A stretch of DNA of 64,000 bases from Dechloromonas sp. UBA6271 (lineage in GTDB: Bacteria > Pseudomonadota > Gammaproteobacteria > Burkholderiales > Rhodocyclaceae). Below the pieces are notes generated by a model, which made no database searches, was not told the DNA's origin, and was given only the letters and a program-made list of their open reading frames with translations. The stretch spans positions 46,972 through 110,971 of the forward strand of contig DJUX01000053.1 in the NCBI GenBank assembly GCA_002440665.1. Direction: 5' to 3'. Below, piece after piece: positions 1 through 8,456 of this stretch. Position numbers and translations under genes: made by a program. Position 1 is the first letter of the stretch; each line of letters begins with the position of its first letter.

Positions 1-97
1 CGACTGCGGCCGCTGCGCCTCCTGCGCCCACGAATGCCTGCAGGAAGTGCATCAGGGCCAGGGCAAGCCAGGCAAGGTCATGCGCCAGGCCGCCTGA
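1..97 (+). CDS. C-terminal fragment of a Cys-rich (probable 4Fe-4S) protein
   Basis: Only the last 31 codons lie in the window; the gene begins off the left edge and stops with TGA at 95-97. The fragment opens with four cysteines spaced CxxCxxCxxxC (Cys-Gly-Arg-Cys-Ala-Ser-Cys-Ala-His-Glu-Cys), the spacing of a ferredoxin-type [4Fe-4S] site, followed by a basic, Gly/Lys/Gln-rich tail. An electron-transfer or Fe-S subunit is the natural reading, but a zinc site cannot be excluded and the rest of the protein is not visible. It is followed 24 bp later by a strong hairpin terminator. Confidence 0.5.
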   Translation, partial: DCGRCASCAHECLQEVHQGQGKPGKVMRQAA

Positions 98-121
98 AAA
101 GCATCTTCGGGATTCATAAAG

Positions 122-148
122 AACGGGAGCCGCGGCTCCCGTTTTTCT
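122..148. terminator. Bidirectional Rho-independent terminator
   Basis: A perfect 22-bp palindrome (122-143) with an 11-bp half AACGGGAGCCG is followed by a T-rich run on the + strand and by a shorter one on the - strand. It sits between the rightward Fe-S gene and the leftward iron operon and probably ends both. Confidence 0.85.
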
Positions 149-161
149 TTGCCGTCGCCGC

Positions 162-1178
162 TCAGCGATACCCCGCCCGGTCCAGCACCATCTGCGCGGC
201 GACCATGTTCTTCGCCAGCTGGCCGATCGGCAGCGGGTCGGCCTTGAACTTGCCGAGCGCAGTGAGCGCCGGGTTGTTGGTGGCAACGCCCTCGACCACC
301 GGCCATTCGTTGTTGCCGTCGGCGAAGTAGCGCTGGGCGTCGTCGCTGGCCAGGTATTCGAGGAACTTGACCGCCGACTCCTGGTTCTTCGAGGTCTTGA
401 CCATGCCGCCACCGGAAATGTTGATGTGGGTACCGGTCGTCGCCTGGTTGGGCCAGACGATGCCGACACGTTCCATCATCCGGCGGTCGTCGACCTTGTC
501 CGAGCGGATCAGGCGCGCCAGGTAGTAGGTGTTCGACACCGCCACACCGCACTCGCCGGCGGCGACCGCCTTGATCTGGTCGGTATCGCCACCCTTCGGC
601 GCGCGCGCAAAATTGGCGACGACGCCGCGCGCCCAGGCCTCGGTCTTCGCTTCGCCGTTGTGAGCGATCAGCGATGACACCAGCGACAGGTTGTAAGGGT
701 GGGCGCCGGAGCGGCTGCACAGCTTGCCCTTGAGTTGCGGGTCGGCCAGCAACTCGTAGGTTTGCACCTCGTCGGCCTTGACCGCGCTACGGTTGTAGAT
801 GATGACGCGGGCCCGGGTCGAGAAGGCGAACCAGGTGTCGGTGCGCAGATGGGCCGGAATGCGCGTTTCGAGCAGCTTCGATTTCACCGGCGCAAAGAGG
901 CCGAGTTCGTCGGCCTTGGCCAGGCGTGCGGCGTCGACCGTGATGAAGACATCCGCCGGGCTGTTGGCGCCTTCGTTGCGGATGCGCTCCATCAACTCCT
1001 CTTCCTTGCCTTCGATGCGGTTGATCCTGATCCCGGTCTGTTTCGTGAAGTTGGCGTAGAGCGCCTCGTCGGTCTGGTAATGGCGGGCTGAATACAGGTT
1101 GAGGACTTTTTCCTGGGCGGATGCGCCCAGGCTGGCGCTAGCCAGCGCCAGGGCAAGCAGCGGGATGCGGAAGTTCAC
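162..1178 (-). CDS. Periplasmic ferric-iron-binding protein (FbpA/FutA family)
   Basis: Solute-binding protein of 338 aa that would capture Fe(III) in the periplasm for an ABC importer. The N-terminus FRIPLLALALASASLGASA is a signal peptide ending before Gln-Glu-Lys. The mature start VLNLYSARHYQTDEALY is typical of the Fe(III)-binding branch, and a late SNTYYLARL segment carries the paired tyrosines that ligate iron. The start is a GTG overlapping the stop of the upstream dehydrogenase gene (GTGA), which implies translational coupling. It is the last gene of the operon and a terminator follows. No permease or ATPase gene is present, so the importer subunits must be elsewhere or absent. Confidence 0.88.
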   Translation of the reverse strand: MNFRIPLLALALASASLGASAQEKVLNLYSARHYQTDEALYANFTKQTGIRINRIEGKEEELMERIRNEGANSPADVFITVDAARLAKADELGLFAPVKSKLLETRIPAHLRTDTWFAFSTRARVIIYNRSAVKADEVQTYELLADPQLKGKLCSRSGAHPYNLSLVSSLIAHNGEAKTEAWARGVVANFARAPKGGDTDQIKAVAAGECGVAVSNTYYLARLIRSDKVDDRRMMERVGIVWPNQATTGTHINISGGGMVKTSKNQESAVKFLEYLASDDAQRYFADGNNEWPVVEGVATNNPALTALGKFKADPLPIGQLAKNMVAAQMVLDRAGYR

Positions 1179-2350
1179 GGTTCGGTTCTCCGGGTCGGGT
1201 TGTCGTAAAGGTAAGCGGTGGAAATCTGCTCCAGGCGGGCGACGCCGCACAGCGCCATGGTCGCCTCCAGCTCGTCGTGCAGCAGACGGATAACGTGGGC
1301 GACGCCGAGCGGGCCGGCGGCGGCCAGCGCATGGATGTAGGGGCGGCCGATCAGCACGGCCGAGGCGCCCAATGCAATCGCCTTGAAGATGTCGCTGCCG
1401 CGCTGGATGCCGCCGTCGAGCAGGATGGGCACCCGGCCGAGCAGGCGGTCGGCGATGGCAGGCAGTACATCGAGGCTGGCCGGCAGGGTATCGAGGGTAC
1501 GGCCGCCGTGGTTGGAAACGACGATGCCGGCCGCCCCCATATCGACGGCGCGCAGCGCATCGTCCGGATGCAGGATACCCTTGACGATGACTGGGAGGCG
1601 CGTCGCGGCGAGCAGCCAGTCGAGGTCCTTCCAGGTTGGCGCGCAATGCATGAGGTCGTCGAAGACGTTGCTCGGCCCGCGCCGCTTGCGCTTCTCGGCC
1701 AGCGAGCGCTCGCGCAGGGCGAAGCCCTGGTGATCTTTCGGATCCTGCGGGCGACGCAGATTGACCGCTTCGATTCCCGGCGGCAGTTGGAACCCCACCC
1801 GCTGCTCGCGGTTGCGGATGCCGTTGAGCGGCGCATCGACGGTGAACACGATGGCCTCGTAGCCAGCCGCCTCGGCGCGGCGAATCAAGTCTTCGTTGAG
1901 GGCGCGCTCGGGCTGCAGGTAGAGCTGGAACCAGCGCGGCCCGTTGCCGCCCTGCTGCGCAGCCGCGGCGACCTCTTCCAGGCTGCTGCTGGCCAGCGTG
2001 CTGAGCACCATGCCGACGCCGAGCACCGCGGCGGTATAGGCGGCGGCCAGTTCGCCGTCGGGATGGAAGAGCTTTTGCCAGGCGACCGGCGCGAGCAGGA
2101 TCGGGCACGGATATTCGCGGCCGAACAGGGTCGTCCGGCAATGGCCGCCGACGACGTCGGCCATCACCCGCGGCAGCAGGACGCGGCGGTCGAAGGCGGC
2201 GCGATTCCAGGCGCGCGTCAGCTCGTCGCTGGCAGCGCCGTCGAGGTAGGCCCAGGCATTGTCGTCCAGCCGGCGGCGGGCGTAGGCGGCGTAATCGGCG
2301 ACCGCCGCGATGTCGCGCGGAATGCCGTCGAGTGGCGGCGCCATGAACAT
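1175..2350 (-). CDS. FMN-dependent 2-hydroxyacid dehydrogenase (lactate dehydrogenase/oxidase family)
   Basis: A 391-aa TIM-barrel flavoenzyme of the LldD/glycolate oxidase family, which oxidises an L-2-hydroxyacid to the 2-oxoacid. Family signatures are visible: SNHGGRTLD (substrate and FMN site with the catalytic His), the FMN phosphate-binding segment LLDGGIQRGSDIFKAIALGA, GRPYIHAL, and an N-terminal YLDGAASDELT. Length is normal. The start ATG overlaps the stop of the PiuC-like gene by 1 bp, and its own stop overlaps the next GTG start, so it is firmly inside the iron operon. The true substrate (lactate, another hydroxyacid, or a siderophore-derived hydroxycarboxylate) cannot be told from sequence. 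Confidence 0.88.
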   Translation of the reverse strand: MFMAPPLDGIPRDIAAVADYAAYARRRLDDNAWAYLDGAASDELTRAWNRAAFDRRVLLPRVMADVVGGHCRTTLFGREYPCPILLAPVAWQKLFHPDGELAAAYTAAVLGVGMVLSTLASSSLEEVAAAAQQGGNGPRWFQLYLQPERALNEDLIRRAEAAGYEAIVFTVDAPLNGIRNREQRVGFQLPPGIEAVNLRRPQDPKDHQGFALRERSLAEKRKRRGPSNVFDDLMHCAPTWKDLDWLLAATRLPVIVKGILHPDDALRAVDMGAAGIVVSNHGGRTLDTLPASLDVLPAIADRLLGRVPILLDGGIQRGSDIFKAIALGASAVLIGRPYIHALAAAGPLGVAHVIRLLHDELEATMALCGVARLEQISTAYLYDNPTRRTEP

Positions 2351-3033
2351 CAGCTGTCGGCCCAGCGGCGCAGGAGGTTGTGGTAGCAGCCGGTCAGGCG
2401 CATCACCGGGTCGGTATCGCCATGCGTTTCGCGCAGGCTGAGCAGGGACATGTCCATGTCGAACAGCAGGCGGCGCTGACCGGGGTCGCGCACCATGCTC
2501 TGCATGAACATGAAGCAGGCGATGCGCGCGCCCTTCGTCACCGGCGTCACTTCGTGGATCGAGGTGGACGGATAGACGACCATGCTGCCGGCCTTGAGCT
2601 TGACGCCATGCTTGCCGAAAGTGTCCTCGATGGTCAGCAGGCCGCCCTCGTATTCGTCGGGTTCGGAAAGGAAGAGCGTCGCCGAGACGTCGGCGCGCAC
2701 GTAGCCGCTACCGTCGGGCAACTGGCGCATGGCATTGTCGGTGTGAAAGCCGTAGTAGTTGCTGTCGCCGCCGTAGCGATTGAAGAACGGCGGCAGGATC
2801 TTCAGCGGCAGCGCAGCGGTGAAGAACATGGCGTTGCGGCCGAGCGCCTTGAGGACCAGGCGGCGCAGTGCCGACAGGTGTTCGGCGTTCTCGGCCAGCT
2901 GTTCGTTGTTCTTGGCCTTGGCCGCCTGCAGGCCGGCGGTAATTTGCCCGTTTGACCAGGTCGACCGCAACAGGAGGTCGCGGGCGGTAGCCAGTTCTTC
3001 CGGGGTCAATACGTCGTCGATGGTAATCAGCAT
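2350..3033 (-). CDS. piuC: PKHD-type Fe(II)/2-oxoglutarate hydroxylase (PiuC/YbiX family)
   Basis: 227-aa double-stranded beta-helix dioxygenase. The iron triad appears as GFHTDNAMR (HxD) and the distal His in STSIHEVTP; the 2-oxoglutarate-binding Arg is probably in KGARIACFMF. PiuC/YbiX genes usually accompany catecholate-siderophore receptors of the PiuA/Fiu type, as here. I chose the ATG at 3033, which has GAGGAAG upstream, over an in-frame ATG ten codons earlier. It lies 60 bp downstream of the receptor gene and overlaps the dehydrogenase gene by 1 bp. Confidence 0.9.
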   Translation of the reverse strand: MLITIDDVLTPEELATARDLLLRSTWSNGQITAGLQAAKAKNNEQLAENAEHLSALRRLVLKALGRNAMFFTAALPLKILPPFFNRYGGDSNYYGFHTDNAMRQLPDGSGYVRADVSATLFLSEPDEYEGGLLTIEDTFGKHGVKLKAGSMVVYPSTSIHEVTPVTKGARIACFMFMQSMVRDPGQRRLLFDMDMSLLSLRETHGDTDPVMRLTGCYHNLLRRWADS

Positions 3034-3093
3034 GGCTTCCTCAAGCAGAAGCCCGCGCGGCACGAGGCCACGCGGGCTGGGTGGGTGGCGCGC

Positions 3094-5286
3094 CTAGAAC
3101 TTGTATTCGGCGCTCAGGATGAAACGTTGCGGCTGGCCGACATAGACGAAGCCGCCGTTGTCGTAGATCGCGTCGTAATACAGCTTGTCGAACACGTTCT
3201 GGATGTTCAGCTTGATGTTGTACTTGGGTTGCTCGTACGCCACCATCGCGTCCCAGCGCACGTAGCCGGGCGCGACATTGGGATTGAAGGCAGCGGTGCC
3301 GCCGGCGGCCGGGTTGTAGCCGTAGCGCTCGCTCTTGGACTCGAGGCCACCGCCGATCTTCCAGCCGTCGAACAGCTTGTAGGTCGTCCACAGGTTGGCC
3401 GTCTGTTCCGGCGTGTTGCGCGGCGTCTGGCCGATGAAATTCCGGTTGGCGCCGGGCGCCACCTCGAGAATCTCGGCGCTCATGAAGGCGACGCCGCCGA
3501 ACACTTCCCACTTGTCGGTGATCCGCCCGGCGACTTCGAGTTCCAGGCCGTTGGTGCGGCGCTTCTTGGTCAGGATGGAATACTGCGGCGAGTCGAGGTC
3601 GGTGCTGCGTTCCCAGGTCTTTTCCGCGCTGAAAAGTGCCGTGCGCAGCGCCAGATCGCCGTCGAGGAGCAGCCACTTGGCGCCCAGTTCGATGACTTCG
3701 CCACGTTCCGGCGGGTAGGCGCTGCCGGAAAGCTGGTAGAGGTCGGCGGTCGGGCTGAAGGTATCGCTCCAGCTCAGGTAATAGTGCTGTGCGGCGTCCG
3801 GCTGCCACGACAGGCCGGTGCGGTAGCTCCATTCGCCGAAGTCGCCGGAAAACGCAGTGCTGGTATTGGTGTTACCGGCGACCGAGACGTAGTCGGCACG
3901 GATCTCGTCGCGACGGACACCGACCAGCACTTTCCAGTTCTTGACGAACTCCAGCGTATCCTGAACGAAGAAGCTGTAGCTGTTCCCGTTGTAGGTGTTC
4001 GGCGATCCGGTAAAGTCACCCGACCGGTACATCGGCCTGGTCGCGGTGCCCTGGTTGCGCAGGGCCCAGCGCTTGCTGTCTTCGTACAGGTATTCGACCC
4101 CGGCGAGGAACTCGTTGTTCATGCCGAAGGTGGTGAAGCTGGTGCTGAAGTCGCTCTGGATGGCGAAGTTGTCGGTATCCGTTTCGCGCGTCTTGGCCTG
4201 CGAGGCCAGGCTGTACTGGGTCGGCGCCCCGCCCTGCGGTGCCACCGCCCAGTACGAGCGCTTGTAATTCGCACCGCGCATCACCGTCCGCCACTGGGTA
4301 TCGGGCGCGATCTTGTAGACGTAATTCAGGGTAGCGATATTCGTGTCGCTGTTGTCGAAATTGCTGCTGACCCCCCAGTAGGCGCCGGACTTCGCGTAGC
4401 TCTCGTTTGGCCGCCGGTTCGTGGCGAACGGCACGCCGTAGTCCGGACGATCGTCGGTCTTCAGATAGTAGTAGCTGGCGGTAAGCTCGTGCTCGGTACC
4501 GAGGCCGAAGGCGATGCTCGGCGCGAAGCCCATGCGCTGGATGTGCGGCGTCGTCCCGCTCACCGGGTTGGAGCGCGGGCTGTCTTCCTCGCGCGCCATC
4601 ATGTTGATGCGGATCGCCGTCGTTTCACCGAGACGGTGGTTGAGGTCGGCATTGAAGGCGGCATAGCCGTCGGTGCCGACGCCGACACCGGCCTTGTTGA
4701 TGCCATAGAGCATTGGCGTCTTGCTGACCTGGTTGATCACCCCGCCAGCCTGGCCGCGACCGAAGAGCATGGCGGCGGCGCCGCGCAGCACGTCGACCTG
4801 CTCCAGGTTGAAGACCTCGCGGTTGTACTGGGCAGTATCGCGAATGCCGTCGAGATAGATGTCGCCAAAGGTGTAGAAACCACGCAGCATCATGTTGTCG
4901 CCGGAGCGGCCGCCCTCGGCGGCGTTGAAGGAAATCCCCGGCACGTTGCGCAAGGCTTCGCTCAGGGAGTTGACCTCCTGCTCGTCCATCAGCTGGCGGG
5001 TCACGGTGACGACCGACTGCGGGATGTCGTGCGGATCCTGCGCCACCCGGCCGACGCGCGTTTTGGTGGCGCGCAGACCATCCTGCGGCTCGGCGGTCGC
5101 CGTCACCGTGACCGGCGCCAACGTCTTTTCCTCTTCGGCAATTGCCGTATCGGTCGCGCCCAGCAGGCTGGCGACGACCATCGCCCCGAGCGGCAGCAAC
5201 TTCCGCTTTTCCGCCACCCCCCCGGGAGCAGTCGACGACGAAAGCGCAGGCGCTTTAACTTTTACCCTCTTGTTTTTCACAGGCAT
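3094..5286 (-). CDS. TonB-dependent siderophore receptor (PiuA/Fiu-like)
   Basis: 730-aa outer-membrane beta-barrel importing ferric siderophores with TonB energy. After a long basic leader and signal peptide (about residues 1-50, ending ATDTAIAEE) comes the TonB-box region TLAPVTVTA. The plug domain follows with DIPQSVVTVTRQLMDEQ, LRNVPGISFNAAEGG, MLRGFYTFGDIYLDGIRD and VDVLRGAAAMLFGRGQAGG. The protein ends in an aromatic strand (LSAEYKF), as barrels do. Co-occurrence with a PiuC-like gene supports catecholate-type ligands. It is the first gene of the iron operon. Confidence 0.93.
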   Translation of the reverse strand: MPVKNKRVKVKAPALSSSTAPGGVAEKRKLLPLGAMVVASLLGATDTAIAEEEKTLAPVTVTATAEPQDGLRATKTRVGRVAQDPHDIPQSVVTVTRQLMDEQEVNSLSEALRNVPGISFNAAEGGRSGDNMMLRGFYTFGDIYLDGIRDTAQYNREVFNLEQVDVLRGAAAMLFGRGQAGGVINQVSKTPMLYGINKAGVGVGTDGYAAFNADLNHRLGETTAIRINMMAREEDSPRSNPVSGTTPHIQRMGFAPSIAFGLGTEHELTASYYYLKTDDRPDYGVPFATNRRPNESYAKSGAYWGVSSNFDNSDTNIATLNYVYKIAPDTQWRTVMRGANYKRSYWAVAPQGGAPTQYSLASQAKTRETDTDNFAIQSDFSTSFTTFGMNNEFLAGVEYLYEDSKRWALRNQGTATRPMYRSGDFTGSPNTYNGNSYSFFVQDTLEFVKNWKVLVGVRRDEIRADYVSVAGNTNTSTAFSGDFGEWSYRTGLSWQPDAAQHYYLSWSDTFSPTADLYQLSGSAYPPERGEVIELGAKWLLLDGDLALRTALFSAEKTWERSTDLDSPQYSILTKKRRTNGLELEVAGRITDKWEVFGGVAFMSAEILEVAPGANRNFIGQTPRNTPEQTANLWTTYKLFDGWKIGGGLESKSERYGYNPAAGGTAAFNPNVAPGYVRWDAMVAYEQPKYNIKLNIQNVFDKLYYDAIYDNGGFVYVGQPQRFILSAEYKF

Positions 5287-5478
5287 TCCTCTAGCTAGTC
5301 AGTTGGGGAGGCTGGCTGGCTGAAGGCTGGCTTGCCGAATACGCGGTTCGAGATTCGACATGACCACCCGGTGGGCGATCGTCAAACTGCCAGGCTGGAA
5401 AAATCCGCCACAGACTTGCTCAAACAGCTATTTCTGGAACCTTGCTGGCTGGGCGCTGTGGCTGGCTGGTCCGTAAAT

Positions 5479-5503
5479 GCAAATGCGAATATATCGCATT
5501 TGC
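5479..5503. promoter_or_regulatory. Perfect 10-bp inverted repeat, candidate Fur operator
   Basis: Arms GCAAATGCGA and TCGCATTTGC flank a 5-bp ATATA spacer, about 190 bp upstream of the TonB receptor start in the leader of the iron operon. The left half contains TGCGAAT, similar to half-sites of Fur boxes in proteobacteria, and no gene covers it. Binding by Fur is inferred; another symmetric regulator is possible. Confidence 0.5.
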
Positions 5504-5551
5504 AAATCAGAGGCAACTTTGTCTTGCTTCCGTGGTGATGTGCCGAAGTTT

Positions 5552-7144
5552 TTAGGGCTTGTCGGCCGGTTCGGCGAACCAGTTTGCCTTGTCCACCACA
5601 ACGTTGTTCCTCGGCTGCAATACGAAGTTCGGCGACATGATCTGGACACCGTAGGTGTTGAATTCATCCTGAATGCGGGAATGCAGTTCGGAGAGGATCT
5701 GGATGCGCTCCAGCGGGCGGTCGACGTAGGCGTAGAGCTCGTATTCGACGTAAAAGTCCTGCAGCGCCTTCTGGATGACGAAAGGCTTGGGCTCGGTGCG
5801 CAGACCGGAAGTATGCTCCGCCGCATTGATCAGCATGGCATGGACCTGGCGCCACGGGGTATCGTAGCCAATGGTGACCGTCGTCGAGACCAGCGCCCCG
5901 CGTTCACCGGCAGCGCCGGTGAAGTTCTTGATCGGGTTGTTGACCAGCACGGCGTTGGGGATGGTCACTTCCTCGTTGCGCATGTTGGTGATCTTGGTCG
6001 ATAAAACGCTCATTTCCTTGACCACGCCGGTCACCTCGCCAATGCAGACGAAATCGCCTACCCTGAGCGCCCGTGAGTAGATCAGCACAAGGCCGCTCAT
6101 CAACTGGGTGACGATGCCGGCCGAGCCGAGCGTCAGCATGAAGCCGAACATGACCGACAGGCCCTTGAAGGCATCGCTGTCGGCGATCGGCAGGTAGGGA
6201 TAGGCGATGGCGATGCCGACACCCCAGATCAGGACACCGAGCAGCCGCCGCGTGGCATGCGCCGTATCCCGATGCACACCGGGAATCAGTGAACGTCCCT
6301 GATAAACGTTGGCAAAGACGTTGCCGGCGACATCGTTGGCCGCCTTGGTGATGAAGAGGATGACACCGACCGTCAGCAGCCCGGGAACCGCAACGACCAG
6401 GCCTTCGCCGAAATGCTCGAGCATGTCGACCAGAAAACCGGACAAGCGCTCGGCCAGCGGCTGGGTCAACGGAAAATTCGCCAGCACATAGGTGAACCAC
6501 AGGTAGGCGACGGATACCCAGAGGGTCACGAGGAGCAATTGCGCTACCCGTTTGACCAGCAGCCAGCCATGGGCAGCCCAGCGCAGCCGGGTGTTCTCGT
6601 TCGCCGAGAGGACACGCGCCTGCAGGTGATCGAGAACATAGCTGGTGGCTTTGCGGATCGCCCACAGCAAAACCAGCATCACGGCGGTGGCCAGCACTGA
6701 AAAGAGGAACCCCCTGACCAGCACCGGGCCGTGCCCCTGTTCGATCAGTGCCGCAATAGCCTTTTCAAAGCGCTTGCCAACCTGCTGCGACGCCTCTTCG
6801 AGGCCGACCTTCTCTTCCGGATCAAGGTCCGCTTCGTAGAGGATGAAGATGACCCGCTCACCGATCGAATAGGCAACCCCCTTGTTTCCCTCGATCGTCA
6901 GATGTGAACGCGTGATCGGCTTGGACAGCTCCCTTTCGTCCATCTGCCGCAGCCGTTCGTGGATGCGCTTGACCCGCAGTTCGGGCGACGCCCCCAGCGT
7001 CGTCATCCGCAGAGTGGCGATGTCGCGATTGGCTACGGTCAACACCGCTTCCGGTGCCGTTTCGGCCTTGGCCAGCACCAATCCGGGAGCAAGCACTGCC
7101 ATCAGAAGAATCACGCAACGCAGCGCCGCCCAGACAATGCCCAT
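5552..7144 (-). CDS. MscS-family mechanosensitive channel with N-terminal extension
   Basis: 530-aa inner-membrane channel that releases solutes on hypo-osmotic shock. A signal-like segment (residues 4-25) and a periplasmic domain of about 130 residues precede several membrane helices. The pore-helix and beta-domain region follow (SVMFGFMLTLGSAGIVTQLMSGLVLIYSRALRVGDFV, broken up here as pore then VGDFV), with CIGEVTGVVKEMSVLSTK and NMRNEEVTIPNAVLVNNPIKN as the MscS signature. Start chosen at 7144, preceded by GGGGGGAG, rather than 17 codons upstream. It sits 16 bp after selD, so cotranscription is likely. Confidence 0.9.
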   Translation of the reverse strand: MGIVWAALRCVILLMAVLAPGLVLAKAETAPEAVLTVANRDIATLRMTTLGASPELRVKRIHERLRQMDERELSKPITRSHLTIEGNKGVAYSIGERVIFILYEADLDPEEKVGLEEASQQVGKRFEKAIAALIEQGHGPVLVRGFLFSVLATAVMLVLLWAIRKATSYVLDHLQARVLSANENTRLRWAAHGWLLVKRVAQLLLVTLWVSVAYLWFTYVLANFPLTQPLAERLSGFLVDMLEHFGEGLVVAVPGLLTVGVILFITKAANDVAGNVFANVYQGRSLIPGVHRDTAHATRRLLGVLIWGVGIAIAYPYLPIADSDAFKGLSVMFGFMLTLGSAGIVTQLMSGLVLIYSRALRVGDFVCIGEVTGVVKEMSVLSTKITNMRNEEVTIPNAVLVNNPIKNFTGAAGERGALVSTTVTIGYDTPWRQVHAMLINAAEHTSGLRTEPKPFVIQKALQDFYVEYELYAYVDRPLERIQILSELHSRIQDEFNTYGVQIMSPNFVLQPRNNVVVDKANWFAEPADKP

Positions 7145-7160
7145 CACGAACTCCCCCCGT

Positions 7161-8207
7161 TCAGGAAACCACGATCGCCGGCTCGCCCGCGACAATTTCG
7201 CCGATCACCGAAACATGCGAAAAACCCTGCTGCAGGAAGATCGACAGCACTTCGGTGACCGTGTCCGGCGTACACGACACCAGCAGGCCGCCCGAGGTCT
7301 GCGGATCGGTCAGCAGCGCCCTTTCGATATCGCCCAACCCGTCGGCCAGTTGCACATCCTGACCGTAGCTGGCCCAGTTGCGCCCCGAGGCGCCGGTGAT
7401 ATAGCCGTGATTGGCGAACTCTCTGGCCCGCGCCAGCAGCGGCAAGGCCGAAAACTCGACCCTGGCCTGCACGCCGCTGCCCTTGCACACTTCCATCAGG
7501 TGCCCGAGCAGGCCGAAACCGGTGACGTCGGTCACCGCATGCACGCCATCCAGGCAGGCCAGCACCGGCCCCGGCGTATTGAGTTGGGTAGCGTTACTGA
7601 TCAAGTTTTCGTAATCGCTGTCGCTCAGCTTGTCTTTCTTGAGCGCTGCGCTGTAGACACCGACACCGAGCGGCTTGCCAAGGATCAGGCGGTCGCCGGG
7701 CTGCGCCCCGGAGTTGCGCTTGAGGTGCGCCGGATTGACCAGGCCAATGGCGACCAAGCCGTAGATCGGCTCGACCGAGTCGATGGTATGGCCGCCGGCA
7801 ATCGGAATGCTCGCCGCCCGGCAGACCGACTCACCGCCCTCGAGAATCTTGCCGATGGTTTCCAGCGGCAGGACGTTGACCGGCATGCCGACCAGCGCCA
7901 GCGCGAAGAGCGGTGTGCCGCCCATGGCATAAACGTCCGAAATGGCGTTGGTCGCCGCGATGCGCCCGAAATCATAGGGGTCGTCGACGATCGGCATGAA
8001 AAAATCTGTAGTCGCGACGATCGCCTGCTGCGCGTTGATCTGATAGACCGCCGCGTCGTCGCTGGTTTCCGTGCCGACCAGCAGTTGCGGCGGGATGATG
8101 CCGGGCTTGACGCCGGCCAGCAGCTTCTGCAGCACGCCGGGGGCGAGTTTGCAGCCACAGCCGCCGCCGTGCGAGAGCGCGGTGAGTTTTATGTTTTCTT
8201 CGGACAC
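7161..8207 (-). CDS. selD: Selenide, water dikinase
   Basis: 348 aa. It makes selenophosphate from selenide and ATP for selenocysteine and/or 2-selenouridine tRNA. The N-terminal catalytic loop reads HGGGCGCKL, with TGT and TGC codons: this is the cysteine form, not a selenocysteine-containing one. ATP-site segments DDAAVYQ, TTDFFMPIVDDPYDFG and AGGHTIDS are in order, and LTDPQTSGGLLV is near the C-terminus. No selA, selB or selU gene is seen nearby, so the use of selenophosphate cannot be decided from this window. Confidence 0.95.
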   Translation of the reverse strand: MSEENIKLTALSHGGGCGCKLAPGVLQKLLAGVKPGIIPPQLLVGTETSDDAAVYQINAQQAIVATTDFFMPIVDDPYDFGRIAATNAISDVYAMGGTPLFALALVGMPVNVLPLETIGKILEGGESVCRAASIPIAGGHTIDSVEPIYGLVAIGLVNPAHLKRNSGAQPGDRLILGKPLGVGVYSAALKKDKLSDSDYENLISNATQLNTPGPVLACLDGVHAVTDVTGFGLLGHLMEVCKGSGVQARVEFSALPLLARAREFANHGYITGASGRNWASYGQDVQLADGLGDIERALLTDPQTSGGLLVSCTPDTVTEVLSIFLQQGFSHVSVIGEIVAGEPAIVVS

Positions 8208-8246
8208 GACTGTTCTCTTGGGTTGTTGCCTGTCGGGGAGTTTAAC

Positions 8247-8453
8247 TCACTCGGCATCGAAGCCCGCGTCTTCGATCGCCGCGACCAGCGCCGGGCGAGC
8301 CACCGTCTGCGGATCGAAGGTGACCCGCGCTTCGCCCGCCTCCAGAGAGACTTCAGCCGCAGCTACACCGGCGATGGCGGTCAGCACGCCGGTGATGTTC
8401 TTGACGCAACCCTGGCAGCTCATGCCGCCAACCTTGATGACGCTGTTTTCCAT
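8247..8453 (-). CDS. Heavy-metal-associated (HMA) domain protein, CopZ-like
   Basis: A 68-aa single HMA fold with the metal-binding loop GGMSCQGCVKNI (CxxC at residues 13-16) and the usual beta-alpha-beta pattern ending AIEDAGFDAE. It probably carries Cu(I) to the CopA ATPase encoded just upstream in the same direction. It lies 3 bp after the GGDEF-EAL gene, so it belongs to the same transcript. Confidence 0.85.
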   Translation of the reverse strand: MENSVIKVGGMSCQGCVKNITGVLTAIAGVAAAEVSLEAGEARVTFDPQTVARPALVAAIEDAGFDAE

Positions 8454-8456
8454 GAT

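Noticed and set aside
3085..5298. 737-codon open frame antisense to the TonB receptor
   Set aside because: It mirrors the receptor gene and has no recognisable domain; such shadows are common at high GC. The same applies to 40742-42235 and 43920-45077.
5310..5470. Repeated GGCTGGCT strings upstream of the TonB receptor as a mobile-element end
   Set aside because: They are short, not arranged as a clear direct or inverted pair, and have no target duplication.
8145..8175. Selenocysteine in SelD
   Set aside because: The catalytic position is TGT (Cys) and no in-frame TGA is present.
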